From: Streptomyces sp. NBC_01445
GTDB lineage: Bacteria; Actinomycetota; Actinomycetes; Streptomycetales; Streptomycetaceae
Direction of reading: 5' to 3'
NCBI RefSeq assembly: GCF_035918235.1
Contig: NZ_CP109485.1
Span: forward strand, 9,393,001 to 9,457,000
Length of the DNA stretch: 64,000 nucleotides
Numbering within the stretch: the first letter of the stretch is position 1; the number at the start of each line of letters is the position of its first letter. The notes beneath the pieces were generated by a model that saw only the letters and a program-made list of their open reading frames with translations, was not told the origin of the DNA and ran no database searches. Below, one piece after another: positions 1-9,766 of the stretch. Both the position numbers and the translations under genes were made by a program.

Positions 1-570
1 GGCCCAGCCGACGGCGCGCAGGAAGCCTGCGACCAGGTGCGGGGTGTCCACGCGCGGGTGCGCGGGGTGACCACGGAGGGCGAGGCGTACCACGCAGGGG
101 ATCCGGACCTGCTGGGCTGGGTCCACATCGCGGAGGTCGACAGCTTCCTGCGGGCTCATCAGCGGTACGGCGCCCAGCCGCTGACGGGCGACGAGTACGA
201 CGGCTATGTCGCCGACGCGGCGCGGGTCGCGGCCGCGCTCGGCGTACTGGACCCGCCGACGAACCGCGCGGAGCTCGCCGAACGGTTCACGGCGTACCGG
301 GGTGAGTTGCGTGCGACCCCCGAGGCGCGCGGCGCCGCCCGCTTCCTTCTCCTGAACCCACCGGTGCCGCTGGTCGCCCGCCTTCCCTACGGCGTTCTGG
401 CCGCGAACGCCGTTTCCCTGCTGCCCAGTTGGGCGGCGGCGGAACTGCGGCTGCCGCGGCTGCCGTTGGTCGACACCGTGGCCGTACGGCCGCTCGGCCG
501 CGGCGTCACTTCGCTGGTGCGCTGGGCCATGGCCCCCAACCGTCCCCTGCCGGCCCCACCGGCGGGCTGA
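1..570 (+). CDS. Oxygenase MpaB-family (DUF2236) protein, C-terminal part
   Basis: The reading frame is open from base 1, so the gene begins before the window and only about 189 C-terminal residues are present. The stretch GDPDLLGWVHIAEVDSFL is typical of the latex-oxygenase-like DUF2236/MpaB family, whose members bind haem and are mostly uncharacterised. The protein ends in a proline-rich tail. It converges on the GH87 gene, and a strong hairpin lies at its stop codon. Family assignment is fairly secure; the substrate cannot be told from sequence. Confidence 0.8.
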   Translation, partial: GPADGAQEACDQVRGVHARVRGVTTEGEAYHAGDPDLLGWVHIAEVDSFLRAHQRYGAQPLTGDEYDGYVADAARVAAALGVLDPPTNRAELAERFTAYRGELRATPEARGAARFLLLNPPVPLVARLPYGVLAANAVSLLPSWAAAELRLPRLPLVDTVAVRPLGRGVTSLVRWAMAPNRPLPAPPAG

Positions 571-590
571 CTTGGTGTCGGTGGGGCCGG
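550..590. terminator. Bidirectional hairpin between convergent genes
   Basis: A perfect 12-bp inverted repeat (CCGGCCCCACCG and its complement, at 550-561 and 579-590) with a 17-nt loop overlaps the stop codon of the DUF2236 gene. It faces the end of the GH87 gene. There is no T-run, which is usual for Streptomyces terminators. Confidence 0.6.
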
Positions 591-606
591 TCCTGGGCGT
601 CCCGCA

Positions 607-2952
607 CTATTGGTCCGTGTACGCCTCCAGTTCGGAGAGCTGGGCGGCGGGCCACCCGGTGTTGTCGGTGAAGGTGAGCCGTAGGTAGCGGGTCGGCGTT
701 CCGGTCAGGGCGACCTCCGTCGTGTTGCCGCTGTTCGGGTTGAAGGTGTAGCCGGCGGACGCCCTGAGCGTCGTGAACGTGGAGTTGTCCGTGCTGCCGG
801 ACACGCTCAGCGTCTGTGTGCGGGTCGCCCACGCCGCCGCGGGCGGCAGCTTCAGGACGAGGCGCTTGACCGCCTTGGCGGATCCCAGATCGACGGTGAT
901 CGTCTGCGGGAACGCGTTGTTCGTGCTCTCCCAGTACGAGCCCGCGTCACCGTCCACCGCGTTCGTGGCCTTGTAGACGTCGGCGTGCCCGGATTCCGCG
1001 ACCGGGCGGCCCTTGGCGAGGTTGCCCGGGTCGGACGGCGGATCGGTGGGCGGATCGGTCGGGTCGCCGCCGCCCTGCGGCACGCCACCGTTGGTCCACA
1101 CCGGGTCGGGCCACGTGCCGGTGCAGGCGGGCGGGTCCGCGTACCAGCCGGAGTTGGTGCCGGTGCGGGTGATCTGGAAGCCGCTGCCCACGCAGTTGTG
1201 GATGGGGTTGCTCTGGGCGATGTGGGTGGCTGTCACGTTCTCGAAGGTGGCGGTGCCCGGCGCCTGGATCTGCAGGGCGTACGTGCCCGCCCCGTCGATG
1301 CGGATGTTCTTGAAGTGCAGGCCGTTGGTAGCGCCCTCGATGAGGTGGATCGCCGCGTAGGAGCTGTCGAGGACTTCGCTGTCGGTGATGTTCAGCGTCG
1401 CGTCGACGGGTTCGTTGAGGCCGCTGAACCAGATCGCGCCGACGCCGAAGCGCCAGTTGAAGTCGTTGTTGCCCGCGCGGATCAGCGTGTTGCGCGCCGC
1501 GGTGATCGTGCCCGAAACCGCCGTACCCTGACCGGAGTTGACACCCGGATAGCGGTTGGCGATGTGCAGGCCGCCGCCATTGGTGACGGTGTCGGACATG
1601 ACGTTGTCCGACAGGACGATGTCCTTGCCGCCGTACGTGACGATGTTGTTCGCCAGGATCGGCAGGATCACGGTGTTGAACGTGAACTTGTCGGCGACGT
1701 TGGGCTTCGCCTCCGCCCACATCGCCAGGCCGTCGTCGCCCGTGTTGCGGACGAAGGTGTTGGTGACGGTCGAGTTCGTGACCCCTTGGTGGAAGTTCAC
1801 ACCGTCGGCCGTCTGGTCGAGGATGCGGCTGTTCTTGATGGTGAGGTGGTCCATCGGGCCGTCCATCCAGGCCCCGCACTTGGTGTGCTGCATCCAGACG
1901 TTGTCGACGGTGGAGTCGGACAGTGCGCCGCCGATGGCGTTGACCTGGTCGTTGTCGACGCGCTCGCGGATGTCGCCGATGATGGCGAAGTCCTTGAGGG
2001 TGACGCCGCTGCTGCCGCCCTGCGCCGCGTACTTGCCGTAGACACCGACCGCCTTGCTGCGGTCCGAGGGGTCACGTCCGGTGAGGACGCTGTACCAGGG
2101 GCCCGCGCCCCGCAGGGTCACCTTGTCCACCACGATGTGGTCGCGGACCTGGAAGGTGCCTTCGGGGATGTAGACCTCCTTGTTCTGCGCCTTTCCCGCG
2201 TCGACGGCCGCCTGGATCTTGGCGGTCGAGTCCGCGGCGCCGGTGGGGTCGGCGCCGAAGTCGCCGACGACGTCCAGCGCTCCGGCCGGTTTGCCGGTCG
2301 GAGCCGCGACCTGCTCGAAGTCCGCGAGGTCGACGGTGAACGAGGGCGAGTCCGAGACCGAGGCGACCTGGAGCCTGATCTTCGTGCCGGCGGGCAGCGT
2401 CGAGCCGAGCAGGGTCCGGGTCTCGTCGTAGAAGTGGTGCGGGTTGGTGTCGCCCGGGTTGTTGTTGAACGGGTAGCCCCCGTAGTACCAGCCGTACTTG
2501 GAGGTGACGGGGACGCTCTTGAGCTGGTTGCCGTCGACCTTGAGGTCGATCGTCGCGTCCCGGCCGGTGCCCGCCGCGTTGTCCGGGAGCGAGTAGCGGA
2601 ACGACATCGCGTTCGCCGGGGCGGTGAGGGTGAACTCGACGTACTCGCCGACGGCGTCCAGCGTGACCGCCTGACGGCCGGACGCCTCCGAGGGCAGCTT
2701 GCCGTAGATACGGTCCGGGCCGGTCAACGAGCCGTTGGTGGCGGCGTATTCGGCCTCCTGCTCCTTGAAGGGGACGGCCGCGCCGCGGTCCTTGACGTCG
2801 AGCGGGGAGGGGGCCTGGACCGCTGCGGCCCTGGCCGCGGGGGCGGAGGTGGAGAGCGCGACGGCGGTGGCCGTTCCTGACACCGTCAGCGCCATGACTA
2901 ATGTCGTGAACATGCCATGTCTGAACAGGTGACTTCTCGGGGGGTGCACCAC
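607..2952 (-). CDS. Secreted GH87-type alpha-1,3-glucanase/mycodextranase with discoidin domain
   Basis: This 781-residue exported enzyme probably cleaves alpha-1,3-glucan such as fungal cell-wall pseudonigeran. A signal peptide (residues about 1-42, ending APAARA) is followed by a beta-sandwich carbohydrate-binding-like region with a QEAEYAATNGSLTGPD start. Next is a right-handed parallel beta-helix beginning DFGADPTGAADS, carrying the aspartate cluster TADGVNF...NTGDDGLAMW found in GH87. A Pro/Asp-rich linker (GGGDPTDPPTDPPSDPG) leads to a C-terminal F5/8-type discoidin module. I chose the GTG at 2952 because AAGGA lies 8 nt upstream; a GTG at 2982 is the longest alternative and an ATG at 2913 the shortest. 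Codon 18 is TTA (2899-2901), the only leucine codon read by bldA tRNA, so translation may depend on development. Family assignment is from recalled motifs; the precise substrate is inferred. Confidence 0.82.
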   Translation of the reverse strand: MVHPPRSHLFRHGMFTTLVMALTVSGTATAVALSTSAPAARAAAVQAPSPLDVKDRGAAVPFKEQEAEYAATNGSLTGPDRIYGKLPSEASGRQAVTLDAVGEYVEFTLTAPANAMSFRYSLPDNAAGTGRDATIDLKVDGNQLKSVPVTSKYGWYYGGYPFNNNPGDTNPHHFYDETRTLLGSTLPAGTKIRLQVASVSDSPSFTVDLADFEQVAAPTGKPAGALDVVGDFGADPTGAADSTAKIQAAVDAGKAQNKEVYIPEGTFQVRDHIVVDKVTLRGAGPWYSVLTGRDPSDRSKAVGVYGKYAAQGGSSGVTLKDFAIIGDIRERVDNDQVNAIGGALSDSTVDNVWMQHTKCGAWMDGPMDHLTIKNSRILDQTADGVNFHQGVTNSTVTNTFVRNTGDDGLAMWAEAKPNVADKFTFNTVILPILANNIVTYGGKDIVLSDNVMSDTVTNGGGLHIANRYPGVNSGQGTAVSGTITAARNTLIRAGNNDFNWRFGVGAIWFSGLNEPVDATLNITDSEVLDSSYAAIHLIEGATNGLHFKNIRIDGAGTYALQIQAPGTATFENVTATHIAQSNPIHNCVGSGFQITRTGTNSGWYADPPACTGTWPDPVWTNGGVPQGGGDPTDPPTDPPSDPGNLAKGRPVAESGHADVYKATNAVDGDAGSYWESTNNAFPQTITVDLGSAKAVKRLVLKLPPAAAWATRTQTLSVSGSTDNSTFTTLRASAGYTFNPNSGNTTEVALTGTPTRYLRLTFTDNTGWPAAQLSELEAYTDQ

Positions 2953-3157
2953 GGAAGGGGTCCTTGTCGCTCGTGGGAACACTGCGAACGCTCAGAGGCT
3001 AGGGCGCCCGATGGGCTGATCGCCATAAGTGTGCGCAAGATTTTGATATGGACGTGAAAATCCACGACATCACCTGGCAAGAAGGCGCGAGAGGATTCTA
3101 TGAGGGGGCGTGACCTCGGGGCGCGCGCGAGGGGGCGGTCCGCCTACCCTGGTGATC

Positions 3158-3562
3158 ATGAGTGGTGAGAGGGATCTGCGGACCCTGTTGAGCGGCATGC
3201 GGCCGGAGCTGAACCCCGGGCGCTACGTCTTCACCACCGTCGACGGCGCGATTCCGCCCGGCGTCACCCCGGTGGTGACCGTCGCCGAGCGGGAGGCCCT
3301 GACGCTGGTGGTCCCGCTGGAGGAGGCCGACGCGGCAGGTCTCGCCCACGACTACGTGGCGGGGTGGATCACCCTGCGCGTCCACTCGGCGCTGGAGGCC
3401 GTGGGCCTGACCGCGGCCGTCGCCCAGGAGCTCGCCATCGCGGGCCTGAGCTGCAACGTCGTGGCGGGGTTCCACCATGACCACCTCTTCGTCCCGCACG
3501 AGCGGGCGGAAGAGGCGGTGGCGCTGCTGCAAGACCTCGCGCACCGGTCGGCCACTACGTGA
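3158..3562 (+). CDS. ACT domain-containing protein
   Basis: A 134-residue soluble protein. The pattern RDLRTLLSGMRPELNPGRYV followed by a second half with VGLTAAVAQELAIAGLSCNV matches small stand-alone proteins made of tandem ACT domains, which usually bind amino acids. The start ATG at 3158 (MSGERDL) is preceded by only a weak ribosome site; an in-frame start at 3110 would add 16 unconvincing residues. It ends 20 bp before the convergent ROK gene. Ligand and role are unknown. Confidence 0.75.
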   Translation: MSGERDLRTLLSGMRPELNPGRYVFTTVDGAIPPGVTPVVTVAEREALTLVVPLEEADAAGLAHDYVAGWITLRVHSALEAVGLTAAVAQELAIAGLSCNVVAGFHHDHLFVPHERAEEAVALLQDLAHRSATT

Positions 3563-3581
3563 CGAGGGGGCCGGGCACGGG

Positions 3582-4865
3582 TCACCCGAGAACGCGGCCC
3601 TCAAGTGCCGTGCGCCAGGCGGGCGGTGCCGGCTCCTGGGCCGGGGCGTCGCGGCGGCCGCCGCGGGCGAAGAAGTCCTCCAGGGGAAGGGTCGCCGCGC
3701 CGACCGTGACCGCGTCGGGGCCCAGCTTGCCCAGTTCGATGGTGGCCCTTCCGGCCGGGTAGGACAGGGCGTACTTCGTACTGTGCTTCCGGACGTCGTC
3801 GAGGAAGCGGGAGCCGAACTGCAGCCCGGCCCAGCCGCCGATCAGGATGCGCTCCGGCTGGAAGAGGTTGATCAGGTCGGACAGCCCGGCGCCCAGGTAC
3901 TCGGCCGTCTTCGCCATCACCTCGTACGCCACCGGGTCGGGATCGGTCCCGTCCGTCGGGCACGCGGCGGCGAGCAGCGCCGTCAACTGGGTCTCCTCGT
4001 CGACTCCTCGGGGCGGCTGCCCACCGGCCTCGCGCCACCGTTCCAGTACGGACTCGGCCCCCGCATACGCCTCCAGGCAGCCCGGCGCGCCGCACCGGCA
4101 CGTCCGCCCGCCGGCCTGCACCGTCAGATGGCCCCACTCCAGCGCCCGCCCCCTCCCATCGGCGAAAAGGCAGGCGCCGACCCCGGTGCCGAAGAGGACG
4201 ATCGCGGCGCTGCGCGCACCGCGCCCGGCGCCGAACCACATCTCCGCCTGCCCTAGCGTCTTGGCGCCGTTGTCGATGAAGTACGGGACTGTGGACGGGA
4301 GTTGGGAGGAAGCCCGTAGCAGCGCCTCCAACGGGACCGCGTCCCAGCCGATCGTCTGGCAGTGGACGACGGCCCCGGACTCGGGGATCCGCTCGACGAC
4401 ACCGGGAACGCCGATCCCGATCCCGAGAAGGCCGTCCGCCGGTACGCCGGCCTCGGCGAGTACCTGCTCGATGCCGCTGCGGATGTGTTCCACGACGACG
4501 GCGACGTCGTACCCGTCGCCCGTCAAGGGGATGTCGGCGCGGGCGAGTTCGGTGAGGGTCACGTCGAAGACCTCCACGCGGACGCGGGTCTCGCCGACGT
4601 CGATGCCGATCAGGTTGCCGCTGTGCGGGCTGACGCGGAGCAGGATGCGCGGCCGGCCGCCGTCGGAGTCCAGGCTGCCGGCCTCCTCCACGAGCCCGTC
4701 GGCGGCGAGTTCGGCCACCACGTTGCTGACGGATCCTGAACTCAGTCCCGTGAGCGGGCCGAGCGCCTGGCGGCTCGTCGGGCCGTCGAAATACAACTGT
4801 TGCAGTATCGCTGCTCGGTTGGCTCTGCGCAGGTCACTCACCGTGCGTCTGCTCCGCCGATCCAT
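3582..4865 (-). CDS. ROK-family transcriptional regulator
   Basis: 427 residues. An N-terminal winged helix (about 10-65, SRQALGPLTGLSSGSVSNVV) is joined to a ROK sugar-kinase-like domain. The ROK zinc motif CRCGAPGCLEAY is intact, as is the EWGHLTV histidine segment before it. The phosphate-binding segment LIGIDVGETRVRVEVFD is present, but regulators of this class usually act as sugar sensors, not kinases. The start ATG at 4865 has AGGAG about 8 nt upstream. It is transcribed away from the sugar importer and GH1 beta-glucosidase, so it probably represses that operon, with release by an incoming sugar or its phosphate. Confidence 0.9.
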   Translation of the reverse strand: MDRRSRRTVSDLRRANRAAILQQLYFDGPTSRQALGPLTGLSSGSVSNVVAELAADGLVEEAGSLDSDGGRPRILLRVSPHSGNLIGIDVGETRVRVEVFDVTLTELARADIPLTGDGYDVAVVVEHIRSGIEQVLAEAGVPADGLLGIGIGVPGVVERIPESGAVVHCQTIGWDAVPLEALLRASSQLPSTVPYFIDNGAKTLGQAEMWFGAGRGARSAAIVLFGTGVGACLFADGRGRALEWGHLTVQAGGRTCRCGAPGCLEAYAGAESVLERWREAGGQPPRGVDEETQLTALLAAACPTDGTDPDPVAYEVMAKTAEYLGAGLSDLINLFQPERILIGGWAGLQFGSRFLDDVRKHSTKYALSYPAGRATIELGKLGPDAVTVGAATLPLEDFFARGGRRDAPAQEPAPPAWRTALEGRVLG

Positions 4866-4916
4866 CTGGGCTCCTTCCTGACCTGCGACAGACGCAAGGT
4901 ACCCCTGCCCAAACCC

Positions 4917-4960
4917 TTGACGCGACCTTTCCGCGCGGTTTAACTCACAGCCTAAATTAA
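4917..4960 (+). promoter_or_regulatory. Candidate promoter and operator region of the sugar-import operon
   Basis: Within the 189-bp gap between the ROK gene and the binding-protein gene, TTGACG (4917-4922) is followed 17-18 bp later by a TTAACT/TAACTC-like -10. The A/T-rich stretch TTTAACTCACAGCCTAAATT just downstream stands out in GC-rich DNA and is the most likely ROK binding site. This is inference from position and composition only. Confidence 0.35.
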
Positions 4961-5054
4961 GTCGTGGGTGACTTCAGGAACTGAACGCCGAGCGCTTCGG
5001 CCTGCAGACCCGCGCCCCGGCTTGGACGCTCCTGAGGAAGGGACACCTGGAGCC

Positions 5055-6368
5055 ATGCAAAGAATTCGAGCACTCGCCAGTAGCGCGGTCGTCGTCTCCC
5101 TGCTGGCCGCTGCGACCGCCTGCGGCGGGGGTTCATCCGACGAGGGATCGAACGAGTCGCCCAAGACCCTGACCTACTGGGCGTCCAACCAGGGGCCGAA
5201 CGTCGAGGCGGACAAGAAGATCCTCCAGCCCGAACTCGACAAGTTCGAGAAGCAGACCGGCATCAAGGTCAAGCTGGAGGTCGTCCCCTGGTCCGACCTG
5301 CTCACCCGCATCCTCACGGCGACCACCTCGGGTGAGGGCCCCGACGTCCTCAACATCGGCAACACCTGGTCGTCCTCGCTCCAGGCGACCGGCGCCCTCG
5401 TCCCGTGGGACCAGAAGAACTTCGACAAGATCGGCGGCAAGGACCGCTTCGTGGAGTCGGCGCTCGGCTCGACCGGCGCGCAGGGCAAGGACCCGGCCGC
5501 CGTACCGCTCTACTCGATGGCGTACGCCCTGTACTACAACAAGGCGATGTTCAAGGAAGCCGGCATCACCGAGCCGCCGAAGACCTGGGACGAACTCACC
5601 GCGGACGGCGCGAAGATATCCAAGGGCGGCAAGTGGGGACTCGGCGCCGAGGGCTCCAACCTCTCCAACAACATCCACCAGGTGTTCGTCCTCGCCAAGC
5701 AGCACGGCGGCGACTTCTTCACCGCGGACGGCAAGGCCGACTTCACCAACGACGCGGCGGTCGCGGCCGTCAAGCAGTACGTCGACATGATGGCCACGAA
5801 CAAGATCATCGCGCCCGGCAACGCCGAGTACGCGAAGAACCAGTCCCTCAGCGACTTCTCCAAGGGCAAGACCGCCATGGTCCTGTGGCAGGCCGCGGCC
5901 ACCACGTTCAAGTCGCAGGGCATGCAGGACGACGAGTGGGGCGTCGCCCCGGTGCCGGTCCAGTCGGGTGCGCCCGGCGCGGGCAAGGCCACCAACTCGA
6001 TGGTGGCGGGCATCAACCTCGCCGTCTTCAAGAACACGAAGAGCATCGACGGCTCCATGAAGTTCGTGAAGTTCATGACCAGCGACGCCGAGCAGAAGCT
6101 GCTCTGCAAGACCTACGGCTCCATCCCGCCGGTCAAGGCCGCCCAGAGCGACCCGGCGTTCGACCGGCCCGAGCTCAAGGTGCTGCGCGAGACCCTCGCG
6201 ACCAGCGCCACCGCGCTGCCCCAGGTGTCGGACGAGTCCCAGTTCGAGACCTCGGTCGGCACCGCTGTCAAGAACCTCTTCGCCCAGGCGGCGAACGGCA
6301 AGAAGCTCTCCACGGCTGACGTCAAGGCCGAGCTGACCAAGGCTCAGCAGCAGATGGCCAGTCAGTGA
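5055..6368 (+). CDS. Sugar ABC transporter substrate-binding lipoprotein
   Basis: 437 residues. The signal peptide ends LLAAATAC followed by GGGSSDEGS, so it should be processed as a lipoprotein anchored outside the membrane. The body is an extracellular solute-binding protein of the family-1 (maltose/oligosaccharide) type: TLTYWASNQGPN at the mature start, then EVVPWSDLLTRILTATTSGEGPDVLNIG. The ATG at 5055 is chosen because it directly starts the signal peptide and has GGAG just upstream. The gene is first of four overlapping genes (binding protein, two permeases, GH1 enzyme). As in many Streptomyces sugar operons there is no ATPase here; a shared MsiK-type ATPase elsewhere probably serves. 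The presence of the beta-glucosidase suggests a beta-glucoside or beta-glucan oligosaccharide as cargo. Confidence 0.92.
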   Translation: MQRIRALASSAVVVSLLAAATACGGGSSDEGSNESPKTLTYWASNQGPNVEADKKILQPELDKFEKQTGIKVKLEVVPWSDLLTRILTATTSGEGPDVLNIGNTWSSSLQATGALVPWDQKNFDKIGGKDRFVESALGSTGAQGKDPAAVPLYSMAYALYYNKAMFKEAGITEPPKTWDELTADGAKISKGGKWGLGAEGSNLSNNIHQVFVLAKQHGGDFFTADGKADFTNDAAVAAVKQYVDMMATNKIIAPGNAEYAKNQSLSDFSKGKTAMVLWQAAATTFKSQGMQDDEWGVAPVPVQSGAPGAGKATNSMVAGINLAVFKNTKSIDGSMKFVKFMTSDAEQKLLCKTYGSIPPVKAAQSDPAFDRPELKVLRETLATSATALPQVSDESQFETSVGTAVKNLFAQAANGKKLSTADVKAELTKAQQQMASQ

Positions 6369-7375
6369 GCGATGTGCCCATGACCACCATCGTGAACTCC
6401 CCGAAGGGGGATCCGGCGGTGCGTGAGGACACACCCGGGGCGACGCGCAAGCCGCGCCGCCCCGGGCGCATCCGCCGCCTGGGACTTCCGTACCTGCTGC
6501 TGCTCCCCGCGCTGCTGCTCGAGATCCTCGTCCACCTGCTGCCGATCGCCATCGGCTTCTTCATGGCGTTCAAGGAACTGACCCAGTTCTATCTGCGGGA
6601 CTGGGGCGCGGCTCCCTGGGCCGGCCTCGGCAACTTCGACGTGGCCGTCGACTTCAACGCACCCGTCGGCAAGGCCCTGCTCCACTCGTTCTGGATCACC
6701 TGCGTCTTCACGCTCATGTCGGTCGGCCTGTGCTGGCTCCTCGGCACGGCGGCGGCCGTCTTCATGCAGGAGACGTTCACCGGCCGCGGCTTCCTGCGCA
6801 CCCTGTTCCTGGTGCCGTACGCACTGCCCGTCTACGCGGCCGTGATCACCTGGGCGTTCATGTTCCAAAGGGACAACGGCCTGGTCAACCACGTGCTCCA
6901 CGACCAGCTCGGCCTCACCGGCGGGCATCCCTTCTGGCTCATCGGCGACAACAGCTTCTTCGCGCTGCTGACCGTCTCGGTCTGGAAGGGCTGGCCGTTC
7001 GCCTTCCTGATCGTGATGGCCGGGCTCCAGAACATCCCCAAGGAGCTCTACGAGGCCGCAGCCATGGACGGCGCGGGCATCTGGCAGCAGATCCGGCGCA
7101 TCACGATTCCCTCGCTGCGCCCGGTCAACCAGGTGCTCGTACTCGTCCTGTTCCTGTGGACGTTCAACGACTTCAACACACCCTTCGTGCTGTTCGGCAG
7201 GGCGGCGCCCGAGGCGGCCGACCTCATCTCCGTGCACATCTACCAGTCGTCCTTCGCCACCTGGAACTTCGGCACCGGCGCGGCCATGTCCGTACTCCTG
7301 CTGCTGTTCCTGCTCCTGGTGACGGGGATCTACCTGGTGCTCACCTCACGAGGGAGGAAGGTCTCCCGTGGCTAG
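6365..7375 (+). CDS. Sugar ABC transporter permease (MalF-like)
   Basis: 336 residues with six predicted membrane segments (first at LPYLLLLPALLLEILVHLL). The cytoplasmic EAA loop EAAAMDGAGIWQQIRRITIP contacts the ATPase. It has a charged cytoplasmic N-terminus (about 40 residues). The start is a GTG that overlaps the stop of the binding-protein gene (GTGA), indicating translational coupling. It pairs with the next gene to form the channel. Confidence 0.93.
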   Translation: MSDVPMTTIVNSPKGDPAVREDTPGATRKPRRPGRIRRLGLPYLLLLPALLLEILVHLLPIAIGFFMAFKELTQFYLRDWGAAPWAGLGNFDVAVDFNAPVGKALLHSFWITCVFTLMSVGLCWLLGTAAAVFMQETFTGRGFLRTLFLVPYALPVYAAVITWAFMFQRDNGLVNHVLHDQLGLTGGHPFWLIGDNSFFALLTVSVWKGWPFAFLIVMAGLQNIPKELYEAAAMDGAGIWQQIRRITIPSLRPVNQVLVLVLFLWTFNDFNTPFVLFGRAAPEAADLISVHIYQSSFATWNFGTGAAMSVLLLLFLLLVTGIYLVLTSRGRKVSRG

Positions 7376-8249
7376 CCCCACCGTCTCCCGCGGCGCTCCG
7401 CGCTCGCCGATGGCGTCCCCGCGCTCCTTCATCTGGTCCCGCAGGATCTTCCTGACCCTGCTCACGGGCTTCGTCCTGCTGCCCGTCTACGTCATGATCT
7501 CCAGCTCGCTCAAACCGCTGGAGGACGTATCGGGCAAGTTCCGCTGGATGCCCAGCGGGCTCACCATCCGGCCCTACTTCGACATCTGGAAGACCGTCCC
7601 GCTGGCGAAGTACTTCCTGAACTCGCTGATCGTGGCCGGTGCGGCCACGGTCTGCTCGGTCGTGATCGCCGTCTTCGCCGCCTACGCGGTCAGCCGCTAC
7701 CAGTTCCGCGGCAAGCGCGTCTTCACGGTGACGGTCCTGTCGACGCAGATGTTCCCCGGCATCCTCTTCCTGCTGCCGCTGTTCCTCATCTACGTCAACA
7801 TCGGCCAGTCCACCGGGATCGCCCTGTTCGGCTCACGCGGCGGACTGATCCTCACCTATCTCACCTTCTCCCTGCCCTTCTCGATCTGGATGCTCATCGG
7901 GTACTTCGAATCGGTCCCCAGGGACCTGGACGAGGCCGCGATGGTGGACGGCTGCGGACCGCTCAAGGCGCTGTTCCGCGTCGTCGTCCCGGCGGCGATC
8001 CCCGGCATCGTCGCGGTCGCCGTGTACGCGTTCATGACCGCCTGGGGAGAAGTGCTCTTCGCCTCCGTCCTGACGACGGACACCACCCGCACCCTCGCGG
8101 TCGGCCTCCAGAACTACTCCACCCAGAACGACGTGTACTGGAACCAGATCATGGCCGCCTCACTCGTCGTGAGCATCCCCGTGGTCGCCGGATTCCTGCT
8201 GCTCCAGCGCTACCTCGTCGCCGGTCTGACCGCCGGGGCCGTGAAGTGA
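7368..8249 (+). CDS. Sugar ABC transporter permease (MalG-like)
   Basis: 293 residues, six membrane segments, with the EAA loop [20 protein letters not shown]. The GTG start lies inside the last codons of the preceding permease (8-bp overlap). The N-terminal end carries a Ser/Pro/Arg-rich cytoplasmic leader before the first membrane helix ([19 protein letters not shown]). It is the second half of the importer channel and its stop overlaps a possible GTG of the beta-glucosidase gene. Confidence 0.93.
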   Translation: MASPTVSRGAPRSPMASPRSFIWSRRIFLTLLTGFVLLPVYVMISSSLKPLEDVSGKFRWMPSGLTIRPYFDIWKTVPLAKYFLNSLIVAGAATVCSVVIAVFAAYAVSRYQFRGKRVFTVTVLSTQMFPGILFLLPLFLIYVNIGQSTGIALFGSRGGLILTYLTFSLPFSIWMLIGYFESVPRDLDEAAMVDGCGPLKALFRVVVPAAIPGIVAVAVYAFMTAWGEVLFASVLTTDTTRTLAVGLQNYSTQNDVYWNQIMAASLVVSIPVVAGFLLLQRYLVAGLTAGAVK

Positions 8250-8296
8250 GCAGTGCACCGGACCGTGCCGCCGACCCCTCGCCCGAAAGGACGTCA

Positions 8297-9670
<1,374 letters not shown>

Positions 9671-9766
9671 CGCGTTGCCGCGGCATTTGCGCCCGTACGC
9701 TCACGCATGTCCGCTTGAATGCGTGCGGTATCGCCTACAGCATGGTCGGGCTGACGAAGCTCGAGG

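Noticed and set aside
985..2880. A 631-residue open frame on the plus strand opposite the GH87 gene
   Set aside because: It is low-complexity Arg/Val/Asp/Gly-rich, has no domain, and is the usual antisense shadow of a GC-rich gene. Similar long shadows opposite many other genes were dropped.
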